Source: Candidatus Rokuibacteriota bacterium (GTDB lineage Bacteria > Methylomirabilota > Methylomirabilia > Rokubacteriales > CSP1-6). Taken from it: a stretch of 64,000 nucleotides of DNA. The notes under the pieces were generated by a model, which searched no databases, was not told the origin of the DNA, and saw only the letters and a program-made list of their open reading frames with translations. Location: NCBI GenBank assembly GCA_016866775.1, contig VGLJ01000014.1, forward strand, positions 18,090 through 82,089. The letters are read 5' to 3'. The translations under genes and the position numbers were made by a program. Positions 59,449 to 64,000 of this stretch are shown one piece after another; the first letter of the stretch is position 1; every line of letters begins with the position of its first letter.

Positions 59449-59969
59449 GCGCGCTTCGTCCTCGGATCCGGAGTGACATGCGAGCACTTCGCGCAGGTGC
59501 GGTTCGCCTGCGAGCCGTAGAACTCCTCGTACGCGCGCGACACCGGATCCTCCCGGTAGTCGGCGACGCGCTTCACGCTCTGGTGCAGCTCGGCGCCGCA
59601 CCGCTCGCAGAACCACGTGAACCGATCGTCTTCGTTATCGCGGCGCTTGCGCTCGAGCACCAGCACGAACGCGTCCGGCGAGAAGCGCGGCGAATGCGGG
59701 GTGCCCGCCGGGCAGTAGATGATCTCGCCCTCGCGTACGACGGCCACCTTCTCCGCGCCGTCGGGCGTCCGGTAGTGGAGGTTCATGTCGCCCTTGATCA
59801 TGTACATGACTTCGTCGCTCGGGTCGTTGTGGAACTCGCTGCGGAACTCGCGCCCGCGCGCCACGAACGCGATGCTGTCCGGCGCCTGCCAGAGCACGGT
59901 GTTCGGCCGGCCGGAGCCCTTGATGGTCGTCATCACGTCGCCGAGGTTGACCGCCTTCATCTCATCCAT
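59445..59969 (-). CDS. 3-Hydroxyanthranilate 3,4-dioxygenase-like cupin
   Basis: The 174-residue cupin has the iron ligands of HAAO at almost identical spacing: His47, Glu53 and His92. The extra rubredoxin-like site is also present, with Cys121 and Cys124 (WFCERCG) and Cys159 and Cys162 (TCAKC), as in bacterial NbaC. It may cleave 3-hydroxyanthranilate or another ortho-aminophenol or catechol-like ring. No kynurenine genes are in the window. The start overlaps the CoA-transferase stop by eight bases; ATG 59960 is an alternative start. The neighbours suggest a ring-cleavage route with CoA esters. Confidence 0.92.
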   Translation of the reverse strand: MDEMKAVNLGDVMTTIKGSGRPNTVLWQAPDSIAFVARGREFRSEFHNDPSDEVMYMIKGDMNLHYRTPDGAEKVAVVREGEIIYCPAGTPHSPRFSPDAFVLVLERKRRDNEDDRFTWFCERCGAELHQSVKRVADYREDPVSRAYEEFYGSQANRTCAKCSHVTPDPRTKRA

Positions 59970-61152
59970 GGATGGCTCCGCTTCGTCGCAGTCGCTCGAT
60001 CTCCGCGTCGTCGAGCCCGAGGTGCTCGCGCAGCACGGCGGCGGTGTGCTCGCCGAGCAGCGGCGCGGGCCGCTCGACGCGTCCCGGCGTCTCCGACAGC
60101 CGGACCGGCGGCCCGACGACCTTCACCGTGCCCGCGGTCGGATGCTCGCTCTCGACGAGCACGTTGCGCGCCCTGACTTGAGGGTGCTCCACGACCCGGT
60201 CGATCGTGTTGATCGCGCCCATCGGGATGCCGGCGGGGACCAGGATCGCTTCCCACTCCTCGTAGGTCTTCGTCAGGAAGATGTCCTGTAATCGCGCGAT
60301 CAGCGACGCGCGGTTCTGACCGCGCGCGCGGTTGTTGTGCCAGCGCGGATCGTCGGTCATCTCGGGCGCGCCGATCAGCGGGCAGAAGTCCTTCCAGAGC
60401 TTCTCGCTGCCGACGGCGAGCGCCAGGTCCTTCGACTTCGTGCGGAACGTCTGGTACGGCAGCAGCGCCTTGTACGCGGTGCCCATCGGCGCCGGCACCT
60501 GGCCGTCGGCGAGGTACGCGCCGATCATGGTCTGCAGCAGCGACATCTGGCCTTCGAGCATCGAGACGTCGATCTGCTGCCCCTGTCCGGTGCGTCCGCG
60601 CGCGTGGAGCGCGAGCATGATCCCGTACGCGGCGTACATCCCCGCGGTCATGTCGGCGATGGACACGCCGGCGCGCACGCCGCGGCCACCGTCCTCGCCC
60701 GTGACGCTCATCATCCCGCTCTCGGCCTGGAGGATCAGATCGAGCGCGGCGCGGTCGCGGTACGGGCCCGACTGGCCGAAGCCGGACACCGAGCAATAGA
60801 TGATGCGCGGGTTGCGGGCCTTCGCCGCCTCGTAGCCGAGGCCGAGCTTGTCCATGACGCCGACGCGGTAGTTCTCGAGCACGACGTCCGCGCGCTCGAC
60901 CAGCTTGAAGAACAGCTCCTTGCCCTCGGCGTGCTTGAAGTCGATCACCATGCTGCGCTTGTTGCGATGCAGACCGACCACGTACGACGGCTCGCTGCCG
61001 TAGAACGGCGGGCCCCACGCGCGCGCGATGTCGCCGGTGGGCGGCTCGATCTTGATCACGCGCGCGCCGAAGTCGCCGAGCATGGTGGAGGCGAACGGGC
61101 CGGCGAGCGCGTGCGAGAGGTCGAGGACGGTGACGTCGTCGAGCGGGAGCAT
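59962..61152 (-). CDS. CaiB/BaiF family (class III) CoA transferase
   Basis: This 396-residue CoA transferase has LDLSHALAGPFASTMLGDFGARVIKIEPPTGD at its start (in part: GPFASTMLGDFGA). The catalytic Asp138 lies in RAALDLILQAESGMMSVTGEDG. It transfers CoA from one acid to another, often succinyl-CoA or a substrate-CoA. It lies in a minus-strand operon after an SDR and an LLM and before the HAAO-like and carboxyltransferase genes. This order fits activation of an acid to its CoA ester. Confidence 0.95.
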   Translation of the reverse strand: MLPLDDVTVLDLSHALAGPFASTMLGDFGARVIKIEPPTGDIARAWGPPFYGSEPSYVVGLHRNKRSMVIDFKHAEGKELFFKLVERADVVLENYRVGVMDKLGLGYEAAKARNPRIIYCSVSGFGQSGPYRDRAALDLILQAESGMMSVTGEDGGRGVRAGVSIADMTAGMYAAYGIMLALHARGRTGQGQQIDVSMLEGQMSLLQTMIGAYLADGQVPAPMGTAYKALLPYQTFRTKSKDLALAVGSEKLWKDFCPLIGAPEMTDDPRWHNNRARGQNRASLIARLQDIFLTKTYEEWEAILVPAGIPMGAINTIDRVVEHPQVRARNVLVESEHPTAGTVKVVGPPVRLSETPGRVERPAPLLGEHTAAVLREHLGLDDAEIERLRRSGAIHG

Positions 61153-61156
61153 GCGG

Positions 61157-62047
61157 CTACGCCCGCTCGACCGCGGGCCGGATGTCGCCGGCCACGATGT
61201 CGAGGTTCTCGAGCATCTCGGTGAGGCTGTCGCGGCGGACGTCGAGCATCACGTGGGTCAGTCCCGCTTTCTTGTACGCGCCGAGGAGATCGACCACTTC
61301 CTGGCGCGAGGTGCTGAGCGGGCCGGTGTTCCGGCAGCGCATCGAGAGCTCGATGGTGTCGAACGGGCGCTTCGCGGCGTCGGCCGCGGCGCGCAGCCTG
61401 TCGAGGCTGGCGCGCAGCTCGTCCGGTTTCAGATACGTCGCGTGCCAGCCGTCGCCGTAGGTGACGACGCGGCGGAACGCGCCCGGGCTGTTGCCGCCGA
61501 CCCAGATCGGCGGGTGCGGCTTCTGCACGGGCTTCGGCTGGAAGCCGAGGTCGGGGAAGCGAAAGAACTCGCCGTCGAACGTCGGATGATCGTCCGTCCA
61601 CAGCGTCTTGAAGACTTTCAGAATCTCGTCCGCGTGGCGGCCGCGCTGCTTGAACGGCACGCCGAGCGCCGTCAGCTCCTCCTCCCACCAGCCGACACCG
61701 ACGCCGCAGATCAGCCGCCCGTTCGAGAGCGCGTCGATCGTCGTCAGCATCTTGGCCATCACGACGGGATGGCGGTGCCCGAGGATGAACACCGACGAGC
61801 CGAGGCGCGCGCGCTCCGTCGCGATCGCGGCGGCGGCGAGCACGGCGACGGGCTCGAGGTACGCGGTATCCGGCGAATGCGGGAAGCGCCCGCCGGGATA
61901 CTGGCCGGTCTTCTCGCGCGGGAACACGACGTGGTCGCTGACCCAGAGCGACGCGATGCCGCGCTGCTCGGCTTCGCGGCAGAAGCGTGTCAGCGCCTCG
62001 CGCGTCGCGACGGGACCCTGGGTCGGAAGATGGCAGCCGATCTCCAT
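61157..62047 (-). CDS. LLM class F420-dependent oxidoreductase
   Basis: This 296-residue luciferase-like protein has EIGCHLPTQGPVATREALTRF, IASLWVSDHVVFP, LGSSVFILGHRHPVVMAKMLTTIDALSNGRLICGVGVGWWEEELTALGVPFKQRGRHADEILKV (in part: GVGVGWWEEELTALG) and PKPVQKPHPPIWVGGNSPGAFRR. The GVGVGW-EE--ALG block is typical of F420-dependent members. It ends four bases before the CoA transferase start and begins four bases after the SDR stop. Confidence 0.94.
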   Translation of the reverse strand: MEIGCHLPTQGPVATREALTRFCREAEQRGIASLWVSDHVVFPREKTGQYPGGRFPHSPDTAYLEPVAVLAAAAIATERARLGSSVFILGHRHPVVMAKMLTTIDALSNGRLICGVGVGWWEEELTALGVPFKQRGRHADEILKVFKTLWTDDHPTFDGEFFRFPDLGFQPKPVQKPHPPIWVGGNSPGAFRRVVTYGDGWHATYLKPDELRASLDRLRAAADAAKRPFDTIELSMRCRNTGPLSTSRQEVVDLLGAYKKAGLTHVMLDVRRDSLTEMLENLDIVAGDIRPAVERA

Positions 62048-62050
62048 CGC

Positions 62051-62902
62051 TCAGATCTCCGAGTAGCCGCTGCCGCGCGTGGTCACGCCGCGGCCCTTGG
62101 CCTCGGTGATCCACCCGAACTCTTTCAGGATCTGCTGGCTGTACGTGACGCGTCCGCTCACGCGCTCGAGCGGCTGCGTGGCGAGGAGCAGGGCGGCCTG
62201 CGCCATGAGGTGCGGCGCTTCGCCGCGCGGATCGTCGAGGCTCGACACGAGCTTGTGATGGACCGTCCCCGGCGTCGGCACGACCTGCGACGGCGAGACG
62301 CACGTCACGCTCACGCCGTGCTGGTACACCTCGGACGCGAGACCTTGCGTGAACCGCTCGAGCGCGGCCTTCTCCGCGCCGTAGCACGTACCGCCGCGCG
62401 CGCCGACGGCCGGATCGGGGTAGGGGCCGCGCCCGGGACCGATCGCGGCGCCGGACGAGATGTTCACGATCGCGCCGCTGCCGCGCGGGATCATGTCGCC
62501 GAGCACGAGCTGGCTCAGGTAGAACGGCGCGTGCAGGTTCACCTGCCACGAGCGGATCCACCGGTTGAGCGCGTAGTCCTTCACCGGGATGTAGTAGGTG
62601 AGGGCGGCGTTGTTCACGAGGACGTCGACGACGCCGTACACCTTGCGCGCGGACTCGATGAGCGTCTCGCACTCGGCGGGCTCCGCGATGTTCGCGGCGA
62701 CCGCGTGCGCCTCGCCGCCGGCGGCGCGGATCTCGGCGACCGTGCGCTCCAGCGAGCCCGCGAACTGATGCTCGCCCTCGCGCAGCGTGCGCGCCGCGCA
62801 CACGACGCGCCCGCCTTCGGCGGCGAAGAGCCGCGCGATCTCGGCGCCGATCCCTCGACTCGCTCCGGTGACGACAACGACCTTGTCTTTGAGGCGTTGC
62901 AT
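62051..62902 (-). CDS. SDR family oxidoreductase
   Basis: This 283-residue SDR has TGASRGIG (about 12-19), NNAA, and a catalytic Ser (NISSGAAIG) and Tyr-x-x-x-Lys (CYGAEKAALER). An insertion of about 15 residues between Ser and Tyr (GRGPYPDPAVGARGG) is unusual but seen in some relatives. Likely a 3-hydroxyacyl or hydroxy-acid dehydrogenase of the operon. ATG 62902 precedes the nucleotide motif; the longer frame (62941) runs into the divergent promoter. It is the first gene of the minus-strand catabolic operon. Confidence 0.93.
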   Translation of the reverse strand: MQRLKDKVVVVTGASRGIGAEIARLFAAEGGRVVCAARTLREGEHQFAGSLERTVAEIRAAGGEAHAVAANIAEPAECETLIESARKVYGVVDVLVNNAALTYYIPVKDYALNRWIRSWQVNLHAPFYLSQLVLGDMIPRGSGAIVNISSGAAIGPGRGPYPDPAVGARGGTCYGAEKAALERFTQGLASEVYQHGVSVTCVSPSQVVPTPGTVHHKLVSSLDDPRGEAPHLMAQAALLLATQPLERVSGRVTYSQQILKEFGWITEAKGRGVTTRGSGYSEI

Positions 62903-62943
62903 GGCGTCGGAAGTATACTCGCCGCCCGGGGAGGCGCGCACGC
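62903..62943. promoter_or_regulatory. Divergent intergenic region with palindromic TATA box
   Basis: Only 41 bases separate the starts of the minus-strand operon and the plus-strand LLM gene. They hold AGTATACT at 62912-62919, a perfect palindrome that could serve as -10 (TATACT) in both directions. GGGGAGG just before ATG 62944 is its Shine-Dalgarno sequence. No clear -35 is seen for either strand. Confidence 0.35.
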
Positions 62944-63852
62944 ATGGCGGAGAAACCGGCGGTCAGTCTCGTGGCGGTTCCGGGGCGGCGGAAGGCGACG
63001 CTCGAGCTCGCGCAACGGCTCGAGCGTGAAGGATTCACCGGCATCTACTGTCCGAGCCCGAACGACGGCCTGGCCCTGTGCGAAGCGCTCGCGGTGAGCA
63101 CGCGCGAGATCCCGCTCGGCACGAGCATCGCCAACGTCTACACGCGCCATCCCTCGGAGTACGCGCAGACCGCCGCGCTCGTCCACGAGCTGGCGGGCGG
63201 ACGCTTCCGCTTCGGCATCGGCGTGAGCCACGGCCCCGCGCACGAGCGGCTCGGCATCCGTCCGGGCAAGCCGCTCGACGACATCCGGAAGTTCGTCACC
63301 GATCTGCGCGCGTACGACAAGCAGGTGGGCGGCCTGCCGCCGCTCACGCTCGCGACGCTGCGCCGGCGCATGGTGGAGCTCTCGGCCGAGATCGCGCAGG
63401 GCGCGGTGTGGGCGAACGGCGCGCGGTCGCACATGGCCGAGTCGCTGAAGCACCTGCCCGAGCGCGCGCGCCGCGATCCGACGTTCTTCATCGGCGACAT
63501 GGTGCCGACGTGCATCGACGACGACGTCGCCGCCGCGGCCGCCGTCAACCGCCGCACGCTCACGAGCTACGTGAAGCTCCCGAACTATCAGAACTACTGG
63601 ATCGAGGCGGGCTACGAGGACGAGATGCGCGCGGTCCGCGCCGCCATCGCGAAGCGGGACGACGACGCCGTGCGCGCGGCGATGTCCGACCGCTGGCTCT
63701 CCGACGTCACGCTCTACGGGCCCGCGTCGAAGGTGCGCGACGGTGTCGAGGCGTGGCGGGCGACGGGCGTGAAGACCGTGATCGTCGTGCCGTCGTCGGC
63801 GAAGGGCAACCAGATCGTCGCGTTCGAGGAGCTGCTCGCCGCCTACCGCTGA
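62944..63852 (+). CDS. LLM class flavin/F420 oxidoreductase
   Basis: The 302-residue protein is a diverged luciferase-like enzyme. It has RLEREGFTGIYCPSPND, IPLGTSIANVYTRHPSEYAQTAALVHELAGGRFRFGIGVSHGPAHERLGI and VTLYGPASKVRDGVEAWRATGVKTVIVVPSS. The GIGVSHGPAHERLG block is common in F420-type members. It is transcribed away from the SDR operon and stands alone before the mobile element at the right edge. No substrate can be given. Confidence 0.92.
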   Translation: MAEKPAVSLVAVPGRRKATLELAQRLEREGFTGIYCPSPNDGLALCEALAVSTREIPLGTSIANVYTRHPSEYAQTAALVHELAGGRFRFGIGVSHGPAHERLGIRPGKPLDDIRKFVTDLRAYDKQVGGLPPLTLATLRRRMVELSAEIAQGAVWANGARSHMAESLKHLPERARRDPTFFIGDMVPTCIDDDVAAAAAVNRRTLTSYVKLPNYQNYWIEAGYEDEMRAVRAAIAKRDDDAVRAAMSDRWLSDVTLYGPASKVRDGVEAWRATGVKTVIVVPSSAKGNQIVAFEELLAAYR

Positions 63853-63884
63853 GCCTGGGGCCCCGCCTACGGGGAATCCCCTAG

Positions 63885-64000
63885 TACTACTGTGTCAAAA
63901 ACGTTAGGGTTTTCGTGGGGTACGCTGGCCGCCTCGGCGTATGCCCCACCTCGCGAGCGCCCGCGCCCAGCGGTTTCGCACGTATGTTGAGCGTCTCACC
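63885..64000 (+). mobile_element. Left end of an IS701-type insertion sequence (partial)
   Basis: After a possible CTAG target-site duplicate (63881-63884; IS701 elements duplicate YTAR), the sequence becomes AT-richer and different in style (TACTACTGTGTCAAAAACG). A frame starts at ATG 63941 and reads MPHLASARAQRFRTYVERLT to the window end, which is like the N-terminus of IS701-family transposases. The right end of the element lies outside the window. Confidence 0.45.
63941..64000 (+). CDS. IS701-like transposase, N-terminal part (partial)
   Basis: The 20 codons in the window give ASARAQRFRTYVERLT after MPHL. This matches my recollection of how IS701-type DDE transposases open, with an arginine-rich helix before a conserved KSVEPMA segment that would lie further right. 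The call rests on a short stretch and on the position behind a possible CTAG duplicate. The remaining sequence is needed for proof. Confidence 0.45.
   Translation, partial: MPHLASARAQRFRTYVERLT

Noticed and set aside
1..64000. CRISPR arrays and tRNA/rRNA genes
   Set aside because: No regular direct repeats with spacers and no cloverleaf with a typical T-arm were noticed; the intergenic gaps are nearly all under 220 bases.

Overview
The window is 64 kb of gene-dense, GC-rich bacterial DNA. GTG and TTG starts are frequent, and neighbouring genes often overlap by four bases (ATGA or GTGA; 13 cases seen). There are no rRNA or tRNA genes, phage genes or CRISPR arrays that I can see. Content is dominated by catabolic and uptake genes: eight luciferase-like (LLM) flavin/F420 oxidoreductases, four SDRs, several ABC importers with periplasmic or Tat-type binding proteins, a xanthine-dehydrogenase-type trimer, hydantoinase A/B, CoA-linked enzymes and two MFS carriers. 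This profile suggests an uncultured soil or subsurface Gram-negative bacterium of the Candidatus Rokubacteria / Methylomirabilota type. That placement is an inference from gene content and codon use, not from a marker gene.

Layout. 1-10.8 kb: a broken aldo/keto reductase, Uma2 nuclease, LLM enzyme, SMP-30 lactonase, peptide-type binding protein, SDR, MFS carrier, Gfo/Idh/MocA protein, a frameshifted DUF2235 hydrolase and another LLM. 10.8-14.5 kb: a three-subunit molybdenum hydroxylase operon. 14.6-15.2 kb: a carboxymuconolactone-decarboxylase/AhpD-type gene with an in-frame UGA exactly at the second cysteine of its CxxCxxxH motif and a SECIS-like hairpin just after it, a probable selenoprotein. 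15.2-25 kb: an SDR without the catalytic tyrosine, a MetE-like/PPOX pair, a complete branched-chain amino-acid-type ABC importer (permease LivM fused to ATPase LivG through a 131-bp palindromic element), a VOC dioxygenase-like protein and gamma-glutamyltransferase. 25-34.5 kb: orphan HicA, two cupins, a frameshifted binding protein, a TPP enzyme coupled to a VapBC pair, hydantoinase A/B and an integron-type integrase with an internal deletion. 34.6-42.5 kb: an LLM/3-hydroxyisobutyrate-dehydrogenase-like/RidA-like cluster, an FbpABC-type ferric importer and an LLM. 42.6-48.5 kb: a rearranged patch with two copies of the end of a secreted Ig/TSP3 protein, each with its own terminator, next to truncated ATPase/TPR regulators, plus an aminotransferase and an amidase.

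48.5-57.6 kb is one long co-directional run: Tat-exported binding protein, LLM, DehI-like, LLM, HAD, TauD-like, enoyl-CoA hydratase, zinc alcohol dehydrogenase (frameshifted) and MFS. It looks like an uptake-and-degradation unit for an organic acid, perhaps one carrying sulfur or halogen. 57.6-62.9 kb is the opposite-strand unit: SDR, LLM, CaiB-type CoA transferase, 3-hydroxyanthranilate-dioxygenase-like protein and acyl-CoA carboxyltransferase. A divergent LLM follows, and the right edge enters what looks like an IS701-type insertion sequence.

Five genes carry frameshifts and two to three carry internal deletions. Some frameshifts sit in short runs (CCCC, GC repeat) and may be sequence errors. 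The deletions and the duplicated Ig-like tail look like real decay.
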